This document shows positions 27,456-35,849 of a DNA stretch of 64,000 nt, piece after piece. The notes under the pieces were generated by a model that saw only the letters and a list, made by a program, of their open reading frames with translations, did not search any database and was not told where the DNA came from. How positions within the stretch are numbered: position 1 is the first letter of the stretch; each line of letters starts with the position of its first letter. Source of the stretch: Cellulomonas fimi (GTDB lineage Bacteria; Actinomycetota; Actinomycetes; Actinomycetales; Cellulomonadaceae); assembly GCF_012952065.1 (NCBI RefSeq), contig NZ_JABCJJ010000010.1, positions 62,001 to 126,000 on the forward strand, in the 5' to 3' direction. The position numbers and the translations under genes were made by a program.

Positions 27456-30400
27456 GCGGGGACTCCAGGGGCGGGACGAAGTGCGGACAGGTCCTCGGGC
27501 AGGTCGATCCAGCGGTCCGCGCCGAGGGGCACGGGCCGGCTGTCGAGCATCGGGAACGGCTGGCGACCGTGCCGCGGCACGAGCAGCCAGCGGGCCGCCG
27601 GCCGGGGCTGCGACTGGTCGAGCAGGTCGGAGACCAGGGCGGTCATGCCGTAGCGGGTCAGCGGCGCGGCGTTGAGCAGGAGCAGCGGTCGGGGCGTGGC
27701 CACGAGCCGCTTCCACGGCTCGGCCATCGCGTCCGTGACGAGGCCGACGAGGTTGTCCCAGTCGCCCCCCGACCCGGGCTCGGCGTCGGTCCGGAGCACG
27801 AGCTGCCAGTCGACGCCGTCGCGGCCCGCGAGCGCGCGCACCGCCGTCAGCAGCTCGGCGGCGACGTCGACCGGCTGGACGCCGTAGAGGTGGGCCAGCG
27901 TCGACGTCGCGCGCTCGTAGCTGCGCGGCGGGACGCACAGGGTCAGGGCCGAGCTCCGGCGCAGCGAGGACCGCAGCAGGCTGTCCGCGACGTCGGGCGC
28001 CTCGGCCGGGACGTGCGTGCGCGAGGTCGTGGACAGGCGCGACGAGCCGTGCGACGTGCGCTCGTAGTGGTCACCCTCCCAGCGCATGCCGGGGACCGCC
28101 GCCGTGACGACCTGGTCCAGCGCGGGCCTGGGCGGGAGCGCGGGCAGCGCCGGGAAGCGGTGGCCCACGCGCTTGCGCACGCCCGCCTCGGTGAGCACCG
28201 TCACCGCCGCACCCCGCAGCGCGACCGCGGCCGCCTCGGTGAGGTCCAGGTCCGGGCGGTAGAGCTCGTGGAAGCTCGAGAGCTGCACCGACCCCGCGCT
28301 CGCGGCGGCGAGGCGCAGCACCCGGTCGTCGGACAGCTCGGCGCGCAGGAGCGGCTGGCTGCGCAGCGCGGCTCGGGCGACAGACGCAGGGACGACGGCG
28401 CGCTCTGCCGTCAGTGCCGCCGCCGTCGCCGCCAGGGTCGCCGCGTCGTCGAGGAGCGCCTCCGCGGCGGCCACGTCGCCGCCCGGCGCGGTCGCGACGA
28501 CCACGGCGCCGCCCGGGACCCGCCGGAAGGCCAGACCCGGCTCCTTCGACTGCCGGTCGGACTCCACCACCGCCCGCACCAGACCGGCGGCCCTGCGGAG
28601 CCGGACCGACCCCTCCGCCGTCGACCCGTGCCGCAGCAGCACCGCCCCGGCGAGCTCGGGCAGCGCCGCGACGCCTTCCTCCGCGGCGAGGGCGGCGTCG
28701 ACCTCCGCGCGCACCTCGCGCACCACGCTCGACCGCTGCCACCGGCCGGCGGCCTTCTCGAGCGCGTCCGTCACGTCGGCGCGGGTCCGGCCCGTGGCCG
28801 CGGCGACCTCGGCCGCGCTGGGCCACAGGTTCGACCCCAGGACCGCCGCGTCGCCGTCGTCGGTCATCCCCAGCAGGGCGCGGAGCGCGTCGACCTCCGC
28901 GCGGTCGGCGGACGTGCTCCTCGGCAGGAGCCGGGCGAGGAACGTCTCGACGCTGCGGTCGGCCCCGACGGGCTCGGCGTGGTCCGTCGTCGTCGCCACG
29001 GCGAGCAGCCGGGACCGCCACCGACGGATGCGGCGCTGGATCTCCTTGCGGTGCTGCTCGCCCATGCCCGCGATCGCGTTGATCTGCATCGGCGAGGTGC
29101 GCAGCAGGTCACCGACGGTCTGGGCGGGGACGCGGCTCAGGGCGGACAGGGCGCGTGCCGAGAGACCCGACTCCGTCAGCGCCGTGCCCAGGGTGGCCGC
29201 CTCGGCGGCGGCGTCCCGGGCGGCGTCGTCCAGCTCGTCCGAGGGGGAGTCGATCGCCGCGAAGAGCCGGTGCCAGGCCTGCGCCATCGCCGCGACGTCG
29301 GCGAACCGGTCCGCGACGTCGGGGGCGAGCGCCTGGGCGAAGAACCCCGAGAGCGGCGCCGCGACGGAGGCCTCGAACATCTCCGGGGTGATGACGACGC
29401 GATCCGTCATCGACGCGGGCGCGAGCTCGCCGTCGACCCACCACGGTAGGTCGGTGGCGGCCATCTCGAACAGCGTGGCGGCGACGGCGTAGAGCTCGGC
29501 CGCCCGGTCGTAGCGACGGCGGGCGCGTCCCCTGGACGACCGGGAGACGGCGATGTACGGGTCCAGGTAGCCGCGCGTCCCCGAGCCGAGGTTCTCCAGC
29601 GGTTCGCGCGCGAGGGAGAAGTCGAAGAGCACCAGGCGCGGCCTGCGGGTGCCGGGGTCGGCCTGGATGCCGAGGTTGGCCGGCTTGATGTCGCGGTGGA
29701 AGAACCCCCGCGAGTCGAGGTACGCGACGGCTTCCATCAGGTCGGCGCCGAACCGCTCGAGCTCCTGGAGCGTGGCGCGTCCGCGGTCCTTGATCCGGGT
29801 GGCGAGCGTCTCCTTGCCCGCGTCGGAGAGCAGCAGCGCCGTGCGGCCGTCGACGTCGAGGGGCGGTGCGAGCAACCGCACGAGCCGGGGGTGCTCGAGC
29901 TGGGCGAGGACGGCCGCCTCCTCCGCCAGGCGGCGGGCGGCGGAGTCGTCCCGGGCGATCTTGAGGATCACCCCTTCGCGGACCGGCTCGGTGTCCTCGA
30001 CCAGGAGCGCGACGCCGGTCGAGCCCTGGCCCCGCTCCTCGCGCACGATGAAGCGGTCGGCGATGGTGTCGCCGCGGCGGGCCTCGAGCGGGTCCTGAGC
30101 GCGCGGCCGCTCGTCGACCGGGGCGTCCTGGTCCGGGGACGTGAGCGCGTCCTCGACGTCGTCGAGGCCGGCGAGGAACTCCTCCACGCTCGCGATGCGG
30201 TCCGCCTCGACCCGGGTGGTGGCGCGGCGGACGAGGTCGGCGACGACGTCGTCGAGCGCGGGATCGGCGAGCTGAGGGTCGAGGGCGCCGTCGGCGTCGA
30301 GCCGCTGCTGGAGCTCGGCGAGGGTCGCGGCGGGCGGCTCACCGGTGAGCACGAGGTAGCTCAGCGCGCCGAGGCCGTAGACGTCGAGCGGGATGGGCGG

Positions 30401-31654
30401 GAGGTCGTCGGCGCCGCGGTGGGTCTCCGGCGCGAGGTAGACCCAGTCACGTTGAGCGATCAGGCCACGGACGTCGGCCGTGCCGAACGACGTCGCCGAC
30501 TGCGGGGCGCCGCCTCCGGCTGCGCTCGATGCCGCCGGGTTGCGACGACCGCTCTGCCAGTCGCGGACCACGAGCTCGGGCGGCTTCGCCGCCGTGTTCA
30601 CGTAGACCTGGCGCGGGGTCAGCGCGCGGTGGACCAGCCGGCGCTGGTGCGCGTAGCGCAGGATGTCCGCGAGCCGGCGGACGAGGTCGAGCCGGTCGCC
30701 CAGGCCGAGCGTGGCGCCCGCGTCCGCGAGGTAGGCGTCGAGCGGGACCTCGGAGTCCGAGTGGTCGTAGATGAGCGCGGGGCCGAGACCCGACTCGACG
30801 AGCTCCTTCGGGCACGCGATCCCGCTGTGCTGGATGCCCTGGGTGAACAGGAACTCACGCCTGGCCGCCCGCTCGATCTCGGCGCGGGCCTCCGCCGAGG
30901 CGCCCGGCTTGAGGTCGAAGAGCCTGATCCGGCGCTTGACCGCCGGCGCGGCGGGGTGGGCCGCGAGCAGGTCCTGCCAGGCGGGGCCGTCGTCGAGCGG
31001 GTCCGCCTTGTCCAGCGAGTAGTCGCCGATGTAGCGGTTCTTGGGCGTCGGACGGAAGCCCGCGTGGTGGTCGAGCAGGGTGCGGATCTTCGTCGCGCGC
31101 GGACCGTCGATGACGCGCTGGGCGTTGGTGGGTGGGGTGTCGAGCACGTCGCTGAGGGATCGCGTCAGCCCCGTGACGCCGTACCCGTCGAGCGCGACGA
31201 CGCTCGCCTGGGCTGTCTGGTCCAGCTCCACGGTAGAACCCTTGCCGTGCAGCACGACGAGCGGCTCCACGAACGGGACGGTCCGCCGGACCTGCTCGTT
31301 GGGGGCCATGCGCTCGAGCAGGCTGCGCAGGCGCTTGGCCTTGCCGTCCGTGGCGAAGAGGGGGTTCCGCTCGTTGCGCACGTGCCCGTTGGGCTGGGTG
31401 TGGCGCCAGTTCTGCTGGTCGCCCGCGACCCGGCCGTGCCACCCCTTGAGCTCGACGACGAAGAAGCCGACCTTCGACATGAGCAGCAGGTCGACCTCGG
31501 CCGTGCGGCCGTCGAGGTCCACGAAGGTGAGGTTCGTCCACGCGTGCGTGACGGCGTCGTCGGGCAGCAGGGCGCGGATGGCGTCGAGCGCAAGCGCCTC
31601 GTCGGTGGAAGCGGGCTCGCCGAGCTTCTTCCACTGGTGGGACGTCGACTTCAC
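27452..31654 (-). CDS. pglW: BREX type 2 serine/threonine kinase PglW
   Basis: 1400 residues, GTG start with GGAG nine bases upstream. A NERD domain occupies about residues 20-130 (AEVDLLLMSKVGFFVVELKGW at 52-72). A first kinase-like domain at about 205-500 has a degraded catalytic loop, HRALTPRQV (342-350), and DWQSG (365-369), so it is probably a pseudokinase. A second at about 530-795 looks active: glycine loop GQGSTG (542-547), Lys565 in ILKIA, HRDIKPAN (653-660), although DFG is DFS (678-680). The rest is helical and includes a helix-hairpin-helix-like AIAGMGEQHRKEI segment. PglW is the kinase that defines type 2 BREX together with pglX, pglY and pglZ. It is the first gene of the operon. 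Confidence 0.93.
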   Translation of the reverse strand: MKSTSHQWKKLGEPASTDEALALDAIRALLPDDAVTHAWTNLTFVDLDGRTAEVDLLLMSKVGFFVVELKGWHGRVAGDQQNWRHTQPNGHVRNERNPLFATDGKAKRLRSLLERMAPNEQVRRTVPFVEPLVVLHGKGSTVELDQTAQASVVALDGYGVTGLTRSLSDVLDTPPTNAQRVIDGPRATKIRTLLDHHAGFRPTPKNRYIGDYSLDKADPLDDGPAWQDLLAAHPAAPAVKRRIRLFDLKPGASAEARAEIERAARREFLFTQGIQHSGIACPKELVESGLGPALIYDHSDSEVPLDAYLADAGATLGLGDRLDLVRRLADILRYAHQRRLVHRALTPRQVYVNTAAKPPELVVRDWQSGRRNPAASSAAGGGAPQSATSFGTADVRGLIAQRDWVYLAPETHRGADDLPPIPLDVYGLGALSYLVLTGEPPAATLAELQQRLDADGALDPQLADPALDDVVADLVRRATTRVEADRIASVEEFLAGLDDVEDALTSPDQDAPVDERPRAQDPLEARRGDTIADRFIVREERGQGSTGVALLVEDTEPVREGVILKIARDDSAARRLAEEAAVLAQLEHPRLVRLLAPPLDVDGRTALLLSDAGKETLATRIKDRGRATLQELERFGADLMEAVAYLDSRGFFHRDIKPANLGIQADPGTRRPRLVLFDFSLAREPLENLGSGTRGYLDPYIAVSRSSRGRARRRYDRAAELYAVAATLFEMAATDLPWWVDGELAPASMTDRVVITPEMFEASVAAPLSGFFAQALAPDVADRFADVAAMAQAWHRLFAAIDSPSDELDDAARDAAAEAATLGTALTESGLSARALSALSRVPAQTVGDLLRTSPMQINAIAGMGEQHRKEIQRRIRRWRSRLLAVATTTDHAEPVGADRSVETFLARLLPRSTSADRAEVDALRALLGMTDDGDAAVLGSNLWPSAAEVAAATGRTRADVTDALEKAAGRWQRSSVVREVRAEVDAALAAEEGVAALPELAGAVLLRHGSTAEGSVRLRRAAGLVRAVVESDRQSKEPGLAFRRVPGGAVVVATAPGGDVAAAEALLDDAATLAATAAALTAERAVVPASVARAALRSQPLLRAELSDDRVLRLAAASAGSVQLSSFHELYRPDLDLTEAAAVALRGAAVTVLTEAGVRKRVGHRFPALPALPPRPALDQVVTAAVPGMRWEGDHYERTSHGSSRLSTTSRTHVPAEAPDVADSLLRSSLRRSSALTLCVPPRSYERATSTLAHLYGVQPVDVAAELLTAVRALAGRDGVDWQLVLRTDAEPGSGGDWDNLVGLVTDAMAEPWKRLVATPRPLLLLNAAPLTRYGMTALVSDLLDQSQPRPAARWLLVPRHGRQPFPMLDSRPVPLGADRWIDLPEDLSALRPAPGVPA

Positions 31655-31655
31655 C

Positions 31656-31700
31656 GCTGCTCGCTCCGTTGCTGCTCACTCCGGCCGATGCCGGCCGATC
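31656..31700. repeat. Short direct repeats in the BREX operon leader
   Basis: Two 15-base copies (31656-31670 and 31671-31685, 12 of 15 identical, unit GCTGCTCGCTCCGTT) are followed by a 10-base pair, CCGGCCGATG and CCGGCCGATC (31681-31700). They lie immediately upstream of the pglW GTG in the 139-base gap to the diguanylate cyclase gene. No clear -35/-10 pair or BrxR-type regulator gene was found next to the operon. Confidence 0.4.
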
Positions 31701-31793
31701 GGGTCGCTCCGGCGCTGGTGCGATCATGCCAGGTCATCGGCTTCCCCCTCGGCGGTGCGCCCGACGGGAGCGTCGAGGTGGTCCGGAGCCCCA

Positions 31794-33845
31794 TCAGCCC
31801 AGCGGAGCCCACTCGACCGTGACGGGCCCGCGGCCAGCCGTCTCACCGAGCGCCTGCCGCTGACGCTTCGCCGCGTACAGCTGCTGGTCCGCGCGCAGGT
31901 ACAGCGCCTCCGGGTCACCGCCGTCCCGGCCCAGCGTCGCGGTGCCCGTGCTGCACCGCGTGCGCTCGCCCAGCAGGGCCTGGAGGCGCTCGGCCAGCAG
32001 CGCGGCGTCGTCGGCCCCGCAGTCCACGAGCAGGACGGCGAACTCGTCCCCGCCCAGCCGGCCGACGCTGTCCCCGGCGCGGACGGTCGCGCGGAGCTGC
32101 TCGCCCACCCACCGCAGCAGGTCGTCACCGGCCGCATGGCCGTGGGTGTCGTTGACCGCCTTGAACCCGTCGAGGTCGAGCACCAGCAGCGACAGGGGCG
32201 CCGGCAGCCGGTCGACCCGGGAGAGCGCGGCGGCGAGCTCGTCGTCGAAGCCGCGGCGGTTGAGCGTGCCGGTGAGGGCGTCGTGCCGCGACAGCTCGGT
32301 GAGACGACGGCGCTGGACCGCGGCGTCCCGACCGTGCAGCCCGCACGCGAACGCGAGGCTGAGGAACGCGAGCATCGTGACGGCCGGTCGCCACGGATCG
32401 GACACCCCCTGGACCAGCGCGATGACGAGGTAGGCCCCCGCCATCGTGCCGATGATCGGGATCGCTGACCGGCGGGGCGCGCTGAGCGCGACGAGCGGGA
32501 TCGTGGCGAGCATGCCGAGCGACGCGGACGACTCGATCCCGCCGTCGAGCACGATGTAGAGCGCGCCCGTCCCGGTCGCGAGCGCGGTGAAGACAGCGAG
32601 GTACCGGCGCGTCCGCGCCGAGCGTGCGAGCCAGTCCGCCGTGAGCACCGCGCCCAGGCCGAGGCCCACCCCCACGATGCTCAGCACCAGCAGCGGGACC
32701 ACCGCAGCGCGTTCGGCGAGCACGGCGTAGAACGCCCCGACCAGGAAGCAGAAGGCGCTGAGCCACCCGGTCTGCGTGACCGCGTGGCGGCGACGCTCGA
32801 ACCGCGAGACCACGAGCTCGGTGGTACCGGTGCGCGGAACCGTCGGGGCGGGCCTGCGGACGTGGCCCGCCCGGCCGCGCAGCACCTTGTCGGCGTACAG
32901 GCGCTCATCGGCGCGACGCCGCAGCGTCTCGGCGTCACCGCCCCCCGACGGCGCGGTCGCGTAGCCGACGCTCGCGGGCGACTGCGTCGCGAGCAGCTCG
33001 CGGAGCCGCTCGGTGACGGTCGCCGGACTGTGCGTGCTGCCGGTGAGGACGACCGCGAACTCGTCCCCGCCGATCCGGCCGACCACGTCGTGGGAGCGCA
33101 CGGCGTCGCGCAGGGTCGTGCCGGTCCAGCGCAGCACCGCGTCGCCCACGCCGTGGCCGTGGGCGTCGTTGACGCCCTTGAACCCGTCGAGGTCGAGCAG
33201 CACGAGCGTCACCGGCTGACCCGTGCGCGCGGCCCGGGCGAGCTCCTGGTCGAGACGGCGGTCGAAGGCGCCGCGGTTGAGGCACCCGGTGAGGGGGTCG
33301 ACGTCGGCCATCACCGCGAGGCGCCTACGGAGCGACCGCAGGGCCTGGGCATGCCGGAAGCAGACGGTCGCCAACATGACGAAGGCGACGGTGAAGACGG
33401 CCGCATGCCCCGGGGGCGCGGGCCCGCCGAGCACCGCGACGATCACGTAGAGCAGCACGGTCCACAGCACGTACACCTGGAGCCAGTGCCGGCTCACGAC
33501 GATGGCCATGAGCGTCATGCCCGCGTAGGGGACGACGCCGAGCGGGCTCGCGACGCCGCCGTCGAGATAGGCGAGCAGCGCGTAGAGGGCGAGCGTGAGG
33601 ACGGCGAGGACCGGGCCGACCTGGACGACGACGGGCCGGGCCCGCGGCTGCCCGACCCCCCACAGCGTCAGTGCCGCCGCGACGAGGAGCACCACCACGC
33701 CGACCACCATCAGGGGCCGGTTCGGGTCACCCCAGGTGGATGCGAGATAGCCCAGGATCATCACCGCGGAGAGGAGGGTCCCGGTCGAGGCGCGACGGAC
33801 GACCAGGGTCGCGTTGCGGCTCACGTCCCTCGTCTCGCGTCTCAT
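31794..33845 (-). CDS. Tandem double GGDEF membrane protein (probable diguanylate cyclase)
   Basis: 683 residues from the ATG at 33845, which has GGAGGA just upstream; an in-frame start at 33917 is less likely. Two similar halves each carry membrane segments followed by a GGDEF domain: segments at about 20-165, GGDEF at 259-263; segments at about 360-500, GGDEF at 598-602. Both domains have an intact active-site GGDEF, the DLDGFKxVND motif and an RxxD inhibitory site five residues before GGDEF (RSHD 250-253, RAGD 589-592). Family role: making cyclic di-GMP from two GTP. GGDEF domains work as dimers, so two in one chain may form an intramolecular dimer. Signal input is unknown; there is no EAL, PAS or GAF domain. 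Confidence 0.9.
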   Translation of the reverse strand: MRRETRDVSRNATLVVRRASTGTLLSAVMILGYLASTWGDPNRPLMVVGVVVLLVAAALTLWGVGQPRARPVVVQVGPVLAVLTLALYALLAYLDGGVASPLGVVPYAGMTLMAIVVSRHWLQVYVLWTVLLYVIVAVLGGPAPPGHAAVFTVAFVMLATVCFRHAQALRSLRRRLAVMADVDPLTGCLNRGAFDRRLDQELARAARTGQPVTLVLLDLDGFKGVNDAHGHGVGDAVLRWTGTTLRDAVRSHDVVGRIGGDEFAVVLTGSTHSPATVTERLRELLATQSPASVGYATAPSGGGDAETLRRRADERLYADKVLRGRAGHVRRPAPTVPRTGTTELVVSRFERRRHAVTQTGWLSAFCFLVGAFYAVLAERAAVVPLLVLSIVGVGLGLGAVLTADWLARSARTRRYLAVFTALATGTGALYIVLDGGIESSASLGMLATIPLVALSAPRRSAIPIIGTMAGAYLVIALVQGVSDPWRPAVTMLAFLSLAFACGLHGRDAAVQRRRLTELSRHDALTGTLNRRGFDDELAAALSRVDRLPAPLSLLVLDLDGFKAVNDTHGHAAGDDLLRWVGEQLRATVRAGDSVGRLGGDEFAVLLVDCGADDAALLAERLQALLGERTRCSTGTATLGRDGGDPEALYLRADQQLYAAKRQRQALGETAGRGPVTVEWAPLG

Positions 33846-33992
33846 GCGTCCTCCGTGGCCGTCGGATCGAACCGGACCGGTGCCCGGACGCGGCCCATCC
33901 GTCGTGCCTATCGGCACAGGGTGGTCCAGCGTGAGCGGCGGTCCGCCCAGTCAGCGCGCGCGGACGCGGGTGAAGTTGCGCTCGTGAGCGGT

Positions 33993-34736
33993 TCAGCGGC
34001 CGGCGATCGCCGCGCGGTCCGTGCCGGTGAGGCGCGAGGTGAGGTCGACGGCGTCGCCCCAGTACCGCGCGTAGTGCTGCGGGTCGGCGTTGCGCTGGAC
34101 GGCGTGGGCGGCGAGCGTCGGGCTCATCGTCTCGCGGGCGCCGACCCGCGCGAGGGCGCGGAAGAAGCTCGTCGCGCTCGCGGTCGGGTCCATGCGCTCG
34201 GCGAGGCTGCCCCACGCGCCGTTGTCCCGCTGCTGGAAGAGCCCGCGGCTGTCGGGACCGGCCTTGTCGCCGCGGTCGAGGACGCGCAGCGACGACTCCC
34301 CGAGCGCCGTCATGACGCCGATCGCCTGGTCGCGCAGCGAGAGGCCCAGGGCCTGGCCCGCGCCGACGACCGCGGCGGCGTTGTCGACCTGGGCCTGCGT
34401 GAACGCGGTCCCGGTGCGGGTCGTGAGCGGACCGACCGCGGCTGCCGCTGCGACCGCGCCCGCGGCGGGGCCGGCCGGCGCGAGGCCGCCTTGCGCGAGG
34501 CCGGCCGGCGCGAGGCCGCCAGCCTGCGCCGTGACCTCGGCCGCGAGCGCGGAGGCGAACTGGCTCGCGGTGCCCGACGACGTCGTCGTGCCGAGCGAGG
34601 TGCCGGCGCGTGCCGCGGTGGTCGGGGCGGCCGGGGCGGCCGGGGCGGTCGGGGCCGCGAGGGGGGCCGCGCGAAGGCCGTCGAGGGTCGCCTGGATGGT
34701 GGCGATGCGATTCCCGATGGCCGCGATGCCGTCCAC
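33993..34736 (-). CDS. Lytic-transglycosylase-like / cell-wall-associated protein
   Basis: 247 residues from the GTG at 34736, chosen because GGAGGAGGG lies five bases upstream. No signal peptide is apparent. Residues about 20-110 are Ala/Pro/Thr/Gly-rich low complexity. The C-terminal half contains the pattern FTQAQVDNAAAVVGAGQALGLS, IGVMTALGESSLR, SRGLFQQRDNGAWG and AHAVQRNADPQHYARYW, which recurs in actinobacterial peptidoglycan-associated proteins and resembles a goose-lysozyme/transglycosylase fold with Glu in GESSLR as candidate catalytic residue. How it would reach the wall is unclear. It is transcribed away from the gene on the other side of a 197-base spacer. Confidence 0.65.
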   Translation of the reverse strand: MDGIAAIGNRIATIQATLDGLRAAPLAAPTAPAAPAAPTTAARAGTSLGTTTSSGTASQFASALAAEVTAQAGGLAPAGLAQGGLAPAGPAAGAVAAAAAVGPLTTRTGTAFTQAQVDNAAAVVGAGQALGLSLRDQAIGVMTALGESSLRVLDRGDKAGPDSRGLFQQRDNGAWGSLAERMDPTASATSFFRALARVGARETMSPTLAAHAVQRNADPQHYARYWGDAVDLTSRLTGTDRAAIAGR

Positions 34737-34933
34737 GTCCGCCCTCCTCCCCGCGATGTGTCCGTGCTCATCGTCCACACGCGGCCGGACCTGAGGCTTC
34801 GGGCGTGCGGTGGCCGGCGCGCGGCCGGCGTGCGACGTCACCCGATCGGAGGCAAACGGACGTACAGGAGGAATCAGGAGCATTCGCGCGAGAGGATCGC
34901 GGTTCGGGCTCGCGCGCAGTAAGGGGTGTCGCC

Positions 34934-35677
34934 GTGGTGGCAAGAGCGGCGCATGCGGGTGTGCTGACGCGCGCACCGGCCGCCGATGGGCCGCTCACTC
35001 CCGTCCTCGAGCGTCTCGCCCCGGAGCTGTGGGGCCTCGTCGTCGCGGTCCACGGTGTGCTCCGACCGGACGAGCGGCACCGGGTCGTCGAGCTGCTCCC
35101 CGATCTCGAGGCGACCGTGGGTGACGGCCTGGACGTCGAGCGTGGGCTGCTGCGCGCGGACTGGAGCGTGTGGGTCTTCACCGCGGCGTGGCTCGACGTC
35201 GCGGGCCTCTCGGGCGAGACGCGCGCGCTCCGGGAGCTGAGGCCGCTGACCGACGCCGACGACGTGCTCGCTGCCCGTGCGGTGATGCGCTCGGTCGCCC
35301 TCGGGGCGACCCGGGCGTCGATGGTCCTGCAGACCTCCCTGTACGACCGGCAGCTGCTGGACGCCTGGTACGTCGCGGACCGGGTGGGGCGGGACCTGAC
35401 GCGCGCCGCCGGGTCGCCGGTGGCCATGGGCGGCGAGCCGCTCTCGCCGGCGATGCCGGCGTCGCCCCAGCTGCGCGTGCTGCTCGACCTCGGCGCGCGG
35501 GCGACGTCGGACGCGGCCCGGCTCGCGGTGTGGCGCGTGATGGAGTCGGGCGGGCTGGCGGCGGGCGGGGTCGACGACGTGGGCGCGGCGGCCGAGCGGG
35601 AGCTCGGTGGGATGGTGGGCCGGTTGCGGGCGTCGGCGATCGACCTGCTGGGGCGGGCGGCGCAGGTCGGGGTGTGA
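34934..35677 (+). CDS. Hypothetical protein (247 aa)
   Basis: Not recognised. The first of two adjacent GTG codons (34934, 34937) is chosen; AAGGGG at 34921-34926 is seven bases upstream. The product is mostly helical, rich in Ala, Leu, Arg and Val, without signal peptide or membrane segment: VLERLAPELWGLVVAVHGVLRPDERHR, then VFTAAWLDVAGLSGETRALRELRPL, and a long C-terminal helix ending in IDLLGRAAQVGV. It is divergent from the cell-wall-like gene and followed at 172 bases by the MFS exporter. Function unknown. Confidence 0.6.
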   Translation: MVARAAHAGVLTRAPAADGPLTPVLERLAPELWGLVVAVHGVLRPDERHRVVELLPDLEATVGDGLDVERGLLRADWSVWVFTAAWLDVAGLSGETRALRELRPLTDADDVLAARAVMRSVALGATRASMVLQTSLYDRQLLDAWYVADRVGRDLTRAAGSPVAMGGEPLSPAMPASPQLRVLLDLGARATSDAARLAVWRVMESGGLAAGGVDDVGAAAERELGGMVGRLRASAIDLLGRAAQVGV

Positions 35678-35849
35678 CGGGCGGGTGAGCGTCCGCCGCC
35701 CGCGGTCCATCAGGATTCATGCTTCCGGCCGAGCGGTGGCGCTGGGACCGGTTCGCTGCCCGGGCCGGATAGGCGACCACCACGATGCGCCCCCGGGCCA
35801 TCCGACCGACGATGTCCCCCATGACCCGCACCACCGCGCGGCCCGCCCG

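Noticed and set aside
32941-32946. Six-C run in the diguanylate cyclase gene as a phase-variation site (and a similar run at 27765-27770 in pglW)
   Set aside because: Runs of six are common by chance in DNA with this GC content and nothing else suggests slippage.
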